Positions 24,722 to 32,900 of a stretch of 64,000 nucleotides of DNA are shown here, piece after piece. Made by a program: the position numbers and the translations under genes. Each line of letters starts with the position of its first letter. The first letter of the stretch is position 1. This stretch comes from UBA6398 sp963660485. Lineage in GTDB: Bacteria; Bacteroidota; Bacteroidia; Bacteroidales; Bacteroidaceae. The stretch lies in assembly GCA_963660485.1 (NCBI GenBank), contig CAVKYH010000005.1, positions 1 to 64,000 of the forward strand, in the 5' to 3' direction. The notes beneath the pieces are model-generated. The model had not been told where the DNA came from. It saw only the letters and a program-made list of their open reading frames with translations, and searched no databases.

Positions 24722-26164
24722 TTATTGCCGTTTTATTATTATGCTCTTAATCTCGTGGTATTCTGGAAATTTGAACACAATGCTTATTGCAACGTAGGTT
24801 ATCAATCCGGCAAAGAATCCTGCAATGAGTTTGACGTATTCCTGTATAAAGGGTAGTGTGGCTGCATAGGCAATAGCTCCCGTGGCGAGAGAGGCTACGA
24901 GTATGGGCAACAGGTCTTTCATTTGTCTGAAATATCCTACATTAATCAGTTTGCCGGTGTAGTAGGTGTTTATCACAAGGCATAGTATGGAACTGCATAC
25001 CATGCCGCAGCACATGGCGAGTACGCCCATAGGGATTGTGATGCACATTATTGTAACTCCGAGGATTTTCTTGATTATCTCGATCCGCAAAAACAAATCA
25101 GAACGGCCTTTTACTTGCAAAAGGTTGAGGTTGATTGCGTGAATGGGATACCACATCATGGCAAAGCATATCACTTGAAGATATATCACACATGCTTCCC
25201 ATTTGACAGTTATCATTGTGATGATTAGAGGGTGGGCAAGTGCGGCGAGCCCAATCATAAGCGGAAAGATTATGTATGCCGAAACTCGGAGCAGACGACG
25301 ATAGTCGATGCGCAGACGCTCATCATCGTCTTGTATGAGGCTTAATACAGGGAAAGTAGCCCGTTGCAGTATTCCTGTAATGTTGGACGAAAGCAAAGAA
25401 GAGTAGCTTTGGGCTCTCGAGAACAAACCAAGTTGTACTGGTGAATAAAATTTTCCGATAACAATAGGAAATATGTTGTTGTATGTGGTATCGAGCAAAC
25501 CGGAGGCAAGTAGTTTTGAGCCGTAGCCCCAAAGATATCTGAACGATTCGCGGCAAAATGTAAGAGTGGGGCGCCAATTCGAGAAAATCCATAATAGCAG
25601 GCAATTTACAAAGGCAGCAAATGTGCTTTGTATTACGAGCGACCAAACTCCATAACCGCTATAGGCAAGGATAAGTCCTATGATACCGCTGACTATTGTG
25701 CATATTATGGAAACCTTGGCTTGCGTCTTAAAATCCACGCGTTTGGTGAGAATCGCTCTCTGTACCACGCAAAGGGAATGGAACGGCACAGACAAGGCTG
25801 TGATTTTTATTATTGGTGAAAGAATAGGCGTGTTGTAGAAATCAGCAATAAAAGGAGAAGCAAAGAACAATATACCATAACAAACCACTCCTACAACTAT
25901 ATTGAAGTAAAACGCGGTTGATAGATCTTTTTCTTTTAAGTCGGGTTTACGGATTAAAGCGTTTGAAAATCCACTGTCAACAAAAGCCTGCGCGATGGCA
26001 GTAAACACCACAATCATTGCCACCACTCCATAGTCCTTTGGCGCAAGTATTCGGGCAAGTATAATGGAAAAGATAAAAGATATTCCCTGAGTGGCGAACC
26101 TGTCTACGGAACTCCAAAACACACCGTGAACGGCTTTCTTTTTTATGTCAGTATTGGTGCCCAA
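24722..26164 (-). CDS. Wzx-type polysaccharide flippase (MOP family)
   Basis: 480-residue membrane protein with about 12-14 hydrophobic segments. It is of the polysaccharide-synthesis MOP superfamily that flips lipid-linked repeat units across the inner membrane. Typical start: KKKAVHGVFWSSVDRFATQGISFIF, then SIILARILAPKDYGVVAM and ALIRKPDLKEKDLSTAFYFN. The start appears to be TTG at 26164; no ATG occurs before the first conserved block and none upstream in frame. Copy F of the modular repeat separates it from the ATP-grasp fusion gene. Confidence 0.9.
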   Translation of the reverse strand: MGTNTDIKKKAVHGVFWSSVDRFATQGISFIFSIILARILAPKDYGVVAMIVVFTAIAQAFVDSGFSNALIRKPDLKEKDLSTAFYFNIVVGVVCYGILFFASPFIADFYNTPILSPIIKITALSVPFHSLCVVQRAILTKRVDFKTQAKVSIICTIVSGIIGLILAYSGYGVWSLVIQSTFAAFVNCLLLWIFSNWRPTLTFCRESFRYLWGYGSKLLASGLLDTTYNNIFPIVIGKFYSPVQLGLFSRAQSYSSLLSSNITGILQRATFPVLSLIQDDDERLRIDYRRLLRVSAYIIFPLMIGLAALAHPLIITMITVKWEACVIYLQVICFAMMWYPIHAINLNLLQVKGRSDLFLRIEIIKKILGVTIMCITIPMGVLAMCCGMVCSSILCLVINTYYTGKLINVGYFRQMKDLLPILVASLATGAIAYAATLPFIQEYVKLIAGFFAGLITYVAISIVFKFPEYHEIKSIIIKRQ

Positions 26165-26190
26165 GTTGCAAAAAATGTTTGTTTTGGAAT

Positions 26191-26283
26191 GCTTTTTACG
26201 AGGTGCGGAATTCGTTTTTCCGAAAAGAGATATTGTTTAAATTATATCGGTTATTGTTTAAATAATGTCTGACATTGTTTTTC
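26191..26283. repeat. Modular TTTAAA repeat, copy F (degenerate)
   Basis: CTTTTTACGAGGTGC-like arm, ATTG, TTTAAA, insert TTATATCGGTTATTG, TTTAAA, TAATGTCTGACATTG and a T-run. The 21-bp core spacing is kept although the first insert has lost its symmetry. It lies between two genes of the polysaccharide locus. Confidence 0.8.
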
Positions 26284-26322
26284 TGATATCAAGAGATAAT
26301 TTCTTTTAGAGGAAAAGCCTTG

Positions 26323-28209
26323 CTAATCAGATTGTTTGTGATAAGATCTTGCGGGCATGCCAACCATAGTGGAAAAGGGTGCTACATCGTGGGTAATCAA
26401 GGCACACGCACCTATATATGAATTGTTGCCGATAATCTTTGCTTTGCCCGAAATCGAAAGCGCCCCTTGTCCCATAAACACGTAGTCCTCCATTTGGGTA
26501 TATGCTCCGAGGGTGGATTTACCCGCAAAGAAACAATGCTGCCCCACTTTATTTGTATGCGAAATGTTTACTCCTGAGAGCGCAATCGTACCACTGTTTA
26601 TTGATGTGTCTGCTTGTACGTGCGTAAATGCGCTGATATAAACCCCGATTGGGCTTATTGTTGCAAAACGTGAAATTTCAGCTTTCGGGTGAATGAGGGT
26701 CGGTACATTTCCTCCCAATGAAATAATTCGTTTCATGAGTTCGGCACGAATTTTCATATCTCCCATTGTAAGGAGAAAGTTTTTACCTCCCAAATCTTCG
26801 CAGGAAAACAAATCTTCAAACGAACCGAATATCTTGAAGCCGTGGTCGCTTTCGCCATTCCTGGTATCGTTGTAATGAAAAAGTCCTATAATTTCGTACC
26901 CGCAACTTTCGGCGATGTCTATAAACACAGGGGTGTTGTGTCCAACTCCCAATGCGTAGATTTTTTTATTTCCAGAAATTTGTTTGACTGGTGAAAGAGA
27001 CGTGTCAACATTTACTTTACAAAAATCAGAGATGTTGTTTATTGTCTGCTCTGTTTTCTTCAGAGAATCAAACTTCATTACAAGTGTTCCTATAGTTCTG
27101 CTTGTTCCTTCGATGCATTGTACTTCATCGCCAGGGGTTACCCATAAATCAGTTTCTATAATATTGGGCTTAATATCGTCGGAGATTTCCAGACCGTAAA
27201 ACCTCCCAGTCTCTTCTGCGTGTAGAAAAACCTCGGCAAGGTAGCCGTCGTAAACAGGAAGTTTTGTATTGTCAACCTTTTCACCCATAGCGTCGAGTAC
27301 GGCGTTGTCTATTAAATCGGTATGGGCTGTATGGCGTAGTATTTCTGTCAAGCGGTTGCCGTTTCCGCGTGGAGAAACTTCTATTATATATGTCTTGCCA
27401 TTGGGGCACAAGCACGTTTCTATATTGTATATTCCTGTTTTGACGTTTAGCAATGTCATCAGGCGCTGAAGCTCATATTGTAGTTCGTGTTGTGCTTCTT
27501 GTGGCATCGTAGAAGGCCAACTGTACGCAACGGGAGTGTTTTGCTTTTTTGCATGTGAGTCGAAATGCTGGTCAGAGAAAGAACAAAAGACGAGTTTCCC
27601 GTTAATGGCAAAGCAATCTGCGCCGAAAGATTTTCCTGCTTTTTCAAGAAAATCTTCTATAATGAAATGCCCGTTGTGGGATTCGCTCAAAGCGTATTCA
27701 ATAGCCTGCGGCAGATTTTCAGGATTGTCAACTTGCGAAACACCTTTGTTGTCGGCAGAGTCAACCGGTTTAACAATTACGGGCCAATTGAAATAATCGA
27801 TATTTGCAAGCGCTTCGTCTATATTCGTAAAGCTTTTGGCATTAGGCACATTGAAGTTGTTTTCTGCAAGAAATCTCCTAAATTTTGATTTGTCTTGCAG
27901 AATACACGCAGTGGAGTAGGAACATAGAAAATTAAGTCCCAATTTTTCTGCAATGTAGGAGGCCGTTACCCCCTCAGGGGCTACTCCGAATGACATTATG
28001 CCATCGATTCTTAAATTCTCGGCAAGTTGTAGTACCGCTTCTTTGTCAATGATACTTACATTGTGGAATTCATCGGAATATTTGTGTGCAATGTTATCAG
28101 GAAGACAATCCACAGTTATAACATAAAAGTTATGGTCGTGGGCTGCTTTGATAACGGGAAGAAGATAACGCCCTCCCCCTAAAAGCATTAGCTTTTTCTT
28201 CGGTTGCAT
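26323..28209 (-). CDS. ATP-grasp ligase fused to PglD-like acyltransferase
   Basis: 628 residues with two enzymes in one chain. Residues 1 to about 400 are an ATP-grasp protein: pre-ATP-grasp Rossmann start (LMLLGGGRYLLPVIKAA), WPVIVKPVDSADNKGVSQVD, FIIEDFLEK and TYIIEVSPRGNGNRL for ATP and magnesium. Residues 413-510 are a NeuD/PglD-like Rossmann domain (KKIYALGVGHNTPVFIDIA). Residues 515-628 are a left-handed beta-helix with VNISHTNKVGQHCFFAGK, whose His551 fits the PglD catalytic base, ending VGMPARSYHK. The aminotransferase gene ends at its first base (TGATG). Inference: the three activities make an amino sugar and attach one or two acyl groups (an amino acid or carboxylate, and acetyl). 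Confidence 0.85.
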   Translation of the reverse strand: MQPKKKLMLLGGGRYLLPVIKAAHDHNFYVITVDCLPDNIAHKYSDEFHNVSIIDKEAVLQLAENLRIDGIMSFGVAPEGVTASYIAEKLGLNFLCSYSTACILQDKSKFRRFLAENNFNVPNAKSFTNIDEALANIDYFNWPVIVKPVDSADNKGVSQVDNPENLPQAIEYALSESHNGHFIIEDFLEKAGKSFGADCFAINGKLVFCSFSDQHFDSHAKKQNTPVAYSWPSTMPQEAQHELQYELQRLMTLLNVKTGIYNIETCLCPNGKTYIIEVSPRGNGNRLTEILRHTAHTDLIDNAVLDAMGEKVDNTKLPVYDGYLAEVFLHAEETGRFYGLEISDDIKPNIIETDLWVTPGDEVQCIEGTSRTIGTLVMKFDSLKKTEQTINNISDFCKVNVDTSLSPVKQISGNKKIYALGVGHNTPVFIDIAESCGYEIIGLFHYNDTRNGESDHGFKIFGSFEDLFSCEDLGGKNFLLTMGDMKIRAELMKRIISLGGNVPTLIHPKAEISRFATISPIGVYISAFTHVQADTSINSGTIALSGVNISHTNKVGQHCFFAGKSTLGAYTQMEDYVFMGQGALSISGKAKIIGNNSYIGACALITHDVAPFSTMVGMPARSYHKQSD

Positions 28210-29315
28210 CAGTGTATTATTAAACTGATAATTCTTTGTATGTCTTCTTCGTCAAGCGCATGGTGCATTGGTAGGCATATAACGGAATCCGCCATCTTGT
28301 GAGCGTTTGGCAGATTCTCGGGTGTGGCGCTTTCCAAACCGCGATAAGTGGAAAAATCACTGATCAACGGGTAGAAATATCTGCGTCCCCACACGCATTG
28401 TTCTTTCATTTTGAAGTAGAGCTCGTCTCGCGTCATACCATATTTGTCCGCGTCTACGAATATCGGGAAATAACTGTAGTTGTGCTTTACTCCTGGCATA
28501 TCTTCAAAGAAAGAAATACCGTCTATGCCTTTCAAGGCTTCGCGATATTTTATGGCAACTTGCTGTCGTGCCTTAATTGCTTTGTCTACCTGCTGCAAAT
28601 TCAAAAGCCCATAGGCTGCGCGCACCTCGTCCATCTTGCTGTTTATTCCTGGTCCTACAACTTCTGTCTCACCTGCGAAACCGAAATTTTTCAGATAGTC
28701 AATGCGTTTTTTAGTTTTCTCATCGTGCATCACCATAGCCCCGCCTTCTATTGTGTTGAAGACTTTGGTGGCATGAAAACTTAGCGTACTCAAATCGCCT
28801 GCATTGAGAATGCTTTTACCATTGACCTCTACGCCAAATGCATGGGCAGCATCATAAATTACTTTGAGTCCGTATTTGTCGGCAATGTCTTGTATTGCGT
28901 CTGTGTCGCATGGCTTTCCGTAGACATGCACCGGCATTATGGCTGTGGTGCGCGGAGTTATCGCCGCTTCAATCTTCACCGGGTCAATATTCCCTGTCTT
29001 AGGGTCTATGTCAACAAACACGGGTTTTATGCCGTTCCACCATAAGGCGTGGGTTGTTGCTACAAAACTGTACGGCGTTGTAATAACTTCTCCGGTGATG
29101 TGTAGAGCTTGAAGAGCGGTGATTAACGGTAGAGTACCGTTTGTAAACAAACTTACGTATGGTACTTTCAGAAAATCAGCGAGTGCTGCTTCGAATTTCT
29201 TGTGAAAAGTTCCGTTGTTGGTTATCCATTTGCTGTCCCATATCTGTTTCAGATATTCGTGAAACTCATCGAGGTTGGGAAGCAGCGGTGAAGTTACGGT
29301 TATGATATCTTTCAT
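28209..29315 (-). CDS. DegT/DnrJ/EryC1/StrS sugar aminotransferase
   Basis: 368 residues from ATG 29315, which shares one base with the upstream stop (TAATG). A TTG at 29324 is less likely. PLP-dependent aminotransferase that converts a keto-sugar nucleotide to an amino sugar. Motifs: LFTNGTLPLITALQAL, TTPYSFVATTHALWW, VIYDAAHAFGVEVNG with the cofactor Asp, and STLSFHATKVFNTIEGGAMV with the Schiff-base Lys. Ends LPMHHALDEEDIQRI, as usual for the family. Coupled to the acyltransferase upstream and the ATP-grasp fusion downstream. Confidence 0.93.
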   Translation of the reverse strand: MKDIITVTSPLLPNLDEFHEYLKQIWDSKWITNNGTFHKKFEAALADFLKVPYVSLFTNGTLPLITALQALHITGEVITTPYSFVATTHALWWNGIKPVFVDIDPKTGNIDPVKIEAAITPRTTAIMPVHVYGKPCDTDAIQDIADKYGLKVIYDAAHAFGVEVNGKSILNAGDLSTLSFHATKVFNTIEGGAMVMHDEKTKKRIDYLKNFGFAGETEVVGPGINSKMDEVRAAYGLLNLQQVDKAIKARQQVAIKYREALKGIDGISFFEDMPGVKHNYSYFPIFVDADKYGMTRDELYFKMKEQCVWGRRYFYPLISDFSTYRGLESATPENLPNAHKMADSVICLPMHHALDEEDIQRIISLIIH

Positions 29316-30355
29316 TATTGGCAATGTTTTGAAAATATGTTCTTGTGGCTGTTTATGGCTTTAAGACATATGTTTATAGCAGGAGTCTCTATTGTATGAA
29401 TTCTGATAAAATCAATGGCGATACAGCATAAAAAGATTACGCAAGGAACTGTTAGTGCATGCAGTACGAAGCATTGCGAATGAAAATTCCCTGCAACGTT
29501 ACATGTATCTTGCCATAGCCATTGGCGCATCACATCGCTGTTGGCGTGGATAAGCAAAACCCCGAACACGCTTGCGGCAATCGTGTTTATTGTTTTGCTC
29601 TGCCGTATCTTCAAGTTGCGGAACCACATAAAAGAACACAGACTTATTATTACCGCAAAAATCTTGTTGGAATCGCTGACGAAAAAGCATGCGTTCGAAA
29701 AGTTGAGCGTCTTTCCCGTGTATTGCTGTAGAAATGTGATTCCTATCACGCTTGCAATTGCAATTGATGAGCTAACAATAGTGCCCCAAAACCATGGACG
29801 ACTCTTCTCTTTGCCTGGGAAAGCGTATAATCTTATATATGAAGCAATGAAATACAGAATACAAAACCACGTGATGTAGTTTAGCTTTACGCTGATTACC
29901 AATGATGAACCGAGTATTGTGTATACGAATGTTGTCAAGGCAATGAGAATTATATGTTGCCGTTGCGTCATGTTTCTGATCAGTATGTTCATAAACGGAA
30001 TGAACAAAAAGAACAAAAGATAGCAGCCTATGAAATTATTGCTTACGCTCTGTATTGGCAGAATTGCAAGGATAAAAGAAAACGGACTGAAATCAGCGTA
30101 ACCACTTGCTGCAAAAATAAAATTCAATACAATATTGTAGAATATTACTTCCAACAACAATTTAAGGAACTTGCGTAGCGTGATGTCAGACTTACACATG
30201 AAATAACCTGTAATCAGCACAAAACAATTAATCCCTGTTTTTCCCCACATTCCAATGACGTATAGAAAAATTGTGCGCCATGATAATGGAAGATTGGCAG
30301 TCTCGTTCAAAACTCCAGAGTTTACAACGTAGTGGTGGCTTACGATAAGCAACAT
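29315..30355 (-). CDS. Acyltransferase-3 family membrane protein, possibly phase-variable
   Basis: Integral membrane O-acyltransferase (OafA/WecH-like) with about ten hydrophobic segments, probably acetylating the polysaccharide. The ATG at 30355 gives 346 residues, but it falls inside the family's conserved first helix. The missing part, which reads NIELYRILVMLLIVSHHYVV when extended, is encoded in frame directly upstream (30356-30403) yet has no start codon in that frame. The only nearby ATG (30422) is out of frame by one base because of a run of nine G/C at 30404-30412; eight would join it. So the gene is either switched off, started weakly at 30355, or affected by a homopolymer error. Confidence 0.8.
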   Translation of the reverse strand: MLLIVSHHYVVNSGVLNETANLPLSWRTIFLYVIGMWGKTGINCFVLITGYFMCKSDITLRKFLKLLLEVIFYNIVLNFIFAASGYADFSPFSFILAILPIQSVSNNFIGCYLLFFLFIPFMNILIRNMTQRQHIILIALTTFVYTILGSSLVISVKLNYITWFCILYFIASYIRLYAFPGKEKSRPWFWGTIVSSSIAIASVIGITFLQQYTGKTLNFSNACFFVSDSNKIFAVIISLCSFMWFRNLKIRQSKTINTIAASVFGVLLIHANSDVMRQWLWQDTCNVAGNFHSQCFVLHALTVPCVIFLCCIAIDFIRIHTIETPAINICLKAINSHKNIFSKHCQ

Positions 30356-30403
30356 TACGAGTATCCTGTAAAGTTCTATATTCGATTGCCGTTCTTTCTT
30401 TTC

Positions 30404-30412
30404 GGGGGGGGG
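30404..30412 (-). repeat. Nine-base G/C homopolymer at acyltransferase start
   Basis: G9 on the plus strand (C9 in the mRNA), between the ATG at 30422 and the conserved N-terminus of the acyltransferase. Loss of one base makes one continuous frame beginning MLPTPPEKKERQSNIELY. Confidence 0.85.
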
Positions 30413-30466
30413 TGGGTAACATGTTGATTGTGTGGAGTGTACGAGTTATGCTTTCTCTTTTATTCT

Positions 30467-31021
30467 TTACTCTATCTCCATCATTGTGGATTTGGGGACG
30501 AAGTTTATGCACACGCCGCCGAGGGATTCGAGTTCCACCACAACGCGTTTGTTGCCGTGGACGCGCTTGATTGTTCCCTCTACGCCTTTGAACGGTCCGG
30601 ATATAATCAGCACTTTGCCGTTTGTCTTGCCGGTGAGTTCGTTGGGTTTCAGATAGGTGCGTTCGTCGTCGGAGGCGCTTGCCACTTTAATGAAACTCTC
30701 CATTTGCTTGTCGGGCACGGTGAGTATCTCGAGCGGCGCGTCTTTGGTTTCCACCGAACTGCGCGTCATGTAGCGCAGCGGTGCGGCTTCCTCCATGGTG
30801 CGTTTCATGTGGTTGAGCCGATTCATGGTGTGGCGCACAAAAATCAGGTTGCTTATTGCCGGCACGCTCTTGTGGCGTATGCGGTTGTCTTGCTTTATGG
30901 TTTTTGTGGTCATGGGCATGAAATTCTCGATGTTCTGGCTGTCGAGAAAAGCCTTGGTTTTTATTTGTCGTCCGTAGGTTACACGCATTGGAAACCAGTA
31001 GGTAGCGTCTTTATCCAGCAT
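30467..31021 (-). CDS. NusG-like antiterminator (UpxY type) of the polysaccharide locus
   Basis: 184 residues from ATG 31021. An in-frame ATG at 31063 would add 14 residues, but it lies in a predicted RNA hairpin and the family begins a few residues before the conserved aromatic (TYWFPMRVTYGRQIK). NusG N-terminal domain (residues 1 to about 115), then a KOW-type domain (VLIISGPFKGVEGTIKRVHG). UpxY proteins head Bacteroides capsule operons and keep RNA polymerase from terminating in its own long operon. Position as first gene of a leftward polysaccharide locus agrees with that role. The acyltransferase follows. Confidence 0.88.
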   Translation of the reverse strand: MLDKDATYWFPMRVTYGRQIKTKAFLDSQNIENFMPMTTKTIKQDNRIRHKSVPAISNLIFVRHTMNRLNHMKRTMEEAAPLRYMTRSSVETKDAPLEILTVPDKQMESFIKVASASDDERTYLKPNELTGKTNGKVLIISGPFKGVEGTIKRVHGNKRVVVELESLGGVCINFVPKSTMMEIE

Positions 31022-31051
31022 GCGTATCGGAGCGTGAAAAACATTTGGGGG

Positions 31052-31075
31052 ACACCGTATCATGCAACACGGTGT
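31052..31075 (-). promoter_or_regulatory. Leader hairpin before the NusG-like gene
   Basis: ACACCGT and ACGGTGT (31052-31058 and 31069-31075) form a 7-bp stem in the leader of the polysaccharide transcript, 30 nt upstream of the chosen start. Possible site where the NusG-like protein or polymerase pausing acts; this is inference. Confidence 0.35.
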
Positions 31076-31169
31076 ATAGCGTTAAGTCGGAAATTTTTGT
31101 CTTATTCATAGTACGTTAGCACTGATATCCAGAAGCCCCGTGGGCATGATTAAGACCGGACTTATGTTG

Positions 31170-31177
31170 CAAAGATA
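31170..31177 (-). promoter_or_regulatory. Probable -7 element of the polysaccharide operon
   Basis: Minus-strand TATCTTTG fits TAnnTTTG and would give a leader of roughly 140 nt. No -33 TTG at 19-21 bp. No flanking inverted repeats of the invertible-promoter type were seen. Confidence 0.4.
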
Positions 31178-31340
31178 CGCAATTCTGATAAAGTGGGTTG
31201 TTCTGCGGGCTTTTTTTGTCTGTTGCGGTTTGTATATTTCTATCGGAGGGTTGCCGTTGATATGTGTGCTGCACAATGCGCGTTGTTTGGCGGTTTCATG
31301 GGGCTTTTTCTTGTTCTGAAATGACGCATAATTGTTGCCG

Positions 31341-31453
31341 TAAAAACTACTCGGCATCTCGTAAAAACTCCGGGCCATGTAATTTAAATTAGATGCGTCG
31401 GAATTTAAATTAGGTCTGACCTCGTAAAAACGATGTCTGACATTGTTTTTACG
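31341..31453 (+). repeat. Modular TTTAAA repeat, copy G (chimeric)
   Basis: GGCATCTCGTAAAAACT, CCGGGCCATGT, AATTTAAATT, AGATGCGTCGG, AATTTAAATT, AGGTCTGACCTCG, TAAAAACG, then a TGTCTGACA block (ATGTCTGACATTG) and TTTTTACGG. Positions 31341-31430 are identical to 32901-32990 (copy H), so the ATPase gene is bracketed by direct repeats 1560 bp apart. Confidence 0.93.
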
Positions 31454-31542
31454 GCTCCCCGATAAAGTAAATCCAAACTCCTTTTCGATGGTTTCAGATT
31501 AAGACGTAAAGAAGAATTTATAGCATGTAATTGCATTGGGAA

Positions 31543-31603
31543 TAGTGCGACTATTAAATAAAACTGCACTATTTTTAGTGCGGTTTGGTAAAATGTTGCA
31601 CTA
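31543..31603 (+). promoter_or_regulatory. Paired TAGTGC/GCACTA operator-like sites
   Basis: TAGTGC at 31543-31548 and 31576-31581, GCACTA at 31566-31571 and 31598-31603: two similar inverted pairs in tandem, the middle two forming a perfect GCACTA-TTTT-TAGTGC hairpin. They lie just upstream of the ATPase promoter box and look like a repressor site or an RNA hairpin. Confidence 0.5.
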
Positions 31604-31631
31604 AATGTGGTGCGAATTAAAATCTAATTCA

Positions 31632-31639
31632 TATTTTTG
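31632..31639 (+). promoter_or_regulatory. Probable -7 element of the ATPase gene
   Basis: TATTTTTG, 23 bp before the ATG at 31663. No clear -33 element. Confidence 0.45.
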
Positions 31640-31662
31640 TCCCTAAATAAAAGAATGAAAAA

Positions 31663-32829
31663 ATGGAAAGGTTACAGGCAACTTTTGACAAACTTCTAAG
31701 GGAAACGACATCTACATTCCATAGATATATGTACGACCAGATAGATTGGAATGCTCGAATGGTGTGTCTTCTTGGCCCTCGAGGTGTAGGGAAAACAACG
31801 TTGGTGCTTCAGCATATTAAGGAAAAATTGCCACGCCGGGAGACGCTTTATGTTGTGGCGGAAGACTTGTATTTCTCAACGCATACGCTTGTTGATTTAG
31901 CCGCTGAATTCGCCTTGACAGGGGGAAAATATCTTTTCATTGACGAGATACATAAATACAAGGGCTGGTCAAGAGAGTTGAAACTCATATATGATTACCA
32001 CGCCAAGCTACATGTGTTTTTTACCGGTTCTTCTGTTCTTGACATTGTGCAGGGAATTTCAGATCTTAGCCGACGTGTTCTTTCTTATCGCATGCAGGGA
32101 CTTTCTTATCGTGAGTATCTGAAACTTTTTCACAAAATAGAATTGCCGGTATACTCTTTTGACGACATTATAGAGCATAGAGTAGTTTTGCCAGCCGGTT
32201 TCTTGCCCATGCAACATTTTGGGGATTACCTCAAACGTGGCTATTACCCTTTCCGCGACAGGAACTTTGAACAATATATAGCCCAGATAGTAAATACTAC
32301 CATTGAGGTAGATATTCCACAATACGCCGACTTAACGGTTAGCGTAACAAGAAAATTGAAAAGACTATTGGCAATAATTGCAGAGAGCGCTCCCTTTAAG
32401 CCGAACTTCACTAAAATTGGCGGACAACTAGAGGTTTCAAGAAACAAAGTTGCTGACCTTTGCGCATGGATAGAGAAAGCGGGGCTGATAAGCCAGCTTC
32501 GCGACAGCACAGGCGGCATTCAAGGACTTGGCAAGGTTGACAAAATCTATTTAGACAATCCTGCCTTGATATATGTTCTTGGAGACAAAAATGTAGAGGT
32601 TGGCACCGTGCGTGAGACGTTCTTCTTTAATCAGATGAGCCGGGGACATTGCATAACGTCCTCGCCCGTATCCGATTTCCTTGTCAACGGCAAAACGTTT
32701 GAAGTAGGCGGTAAAAGTAAAGGGCAAAAACAGATAAAGGAGGTCGCCAAAGCATTTGTTGTTAAAGACAATATTGAAACAGGCTATGGGAATATCATTC
32801 CTCTTTGGAAATTTGGACTAACGTACTAA
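31663..32829 (+). CDS. AAA_14/DUF4143 ATP-binding protein
   Basis: 388 residues. N-terminal P-loop ATPase of the AAA_14 type with Walker A GPRGVGKTT (38-46), Walker B LFIDEI (91-96) and a sensor-like FFTGSSVLDI. The C-terminal part is a DUF4143 domain with winged-helix-like and restriction-nuclease-like parts (GGQLEVSRNKVADLCAWIEK, KIYLDNPALIYVL, FEVGGKSKGQKQI). These proteins are common accessory ATPases in Bacteroidales with no proven function. The gene is isolated, has operator-like repeats ahead of it and a terminator after it, and is flanked by identical 90-bp repeat copies, consistent with a cassette that arrived or can leave by recombination. Confidence 0.88.
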   Translation: MERLQATFDKLLRETTSTFHRYMYDQIDWNARMVCLLGPRGVGKTTLVLQHIKEKLPRRETLYVVAEDLYFSTHTLVDLAAEFALTGGKYLFIDEIHKYKGWSRELKLIYDYHAKLHVFFTGSSVLDIVQGISDLSRRVLSYRMQGLSYREYLKLFHKIELPVYSFDDIIEHRVVLPAGFLPMQHFGDYLKRGYYPFRDRNFEQYIAQIVNTTIEVDIPQYADLTVSVTRKLKRLLAIIAESAPFKPNFTKIGGQLEVSRNKVADLCAWIEKAGLISQLRDSTGGIQGLGKVDKIYLDNPALIYVLGDKNVEVGTVRETFFFNQMSRGHCITSSPVSDFLVNGKTFEVGGKSKGQKQIKEVAKAFVVKDNIETGYGNIIPLWKFGLTY

Positions 32830-32854
32830 TGCGTGTGTGAGTGGCATGTCCATT

Positions 32855-32893
32855 AACGGTGATTGAAAATATCGCCCAATTGCCGTTGTTTTT
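32855..32893 (+). terminator. Terminator of the ATPase gene
   Basis: AACGGTGATTG pairs with CAATTGCCGTT (11 bp, two wobble pairs), followed by GTTTTT. Confidence 0.6.
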
Positions 32894-32900
32894 GACAGAA

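Noticed and set aside
30228..30512. 94-codon minus-strand frame over the start of the acyltransferase
   Set aside because: It only arises from reading through the nine-base tract in the wrong frame and encodes no recognisable domain.
31064..31340. Invertible promoter of the Bacteroides capsule type
   Set aside because: No pair of inverted repeats flanking the -7 box was found, and no recombinase gene is nearby.
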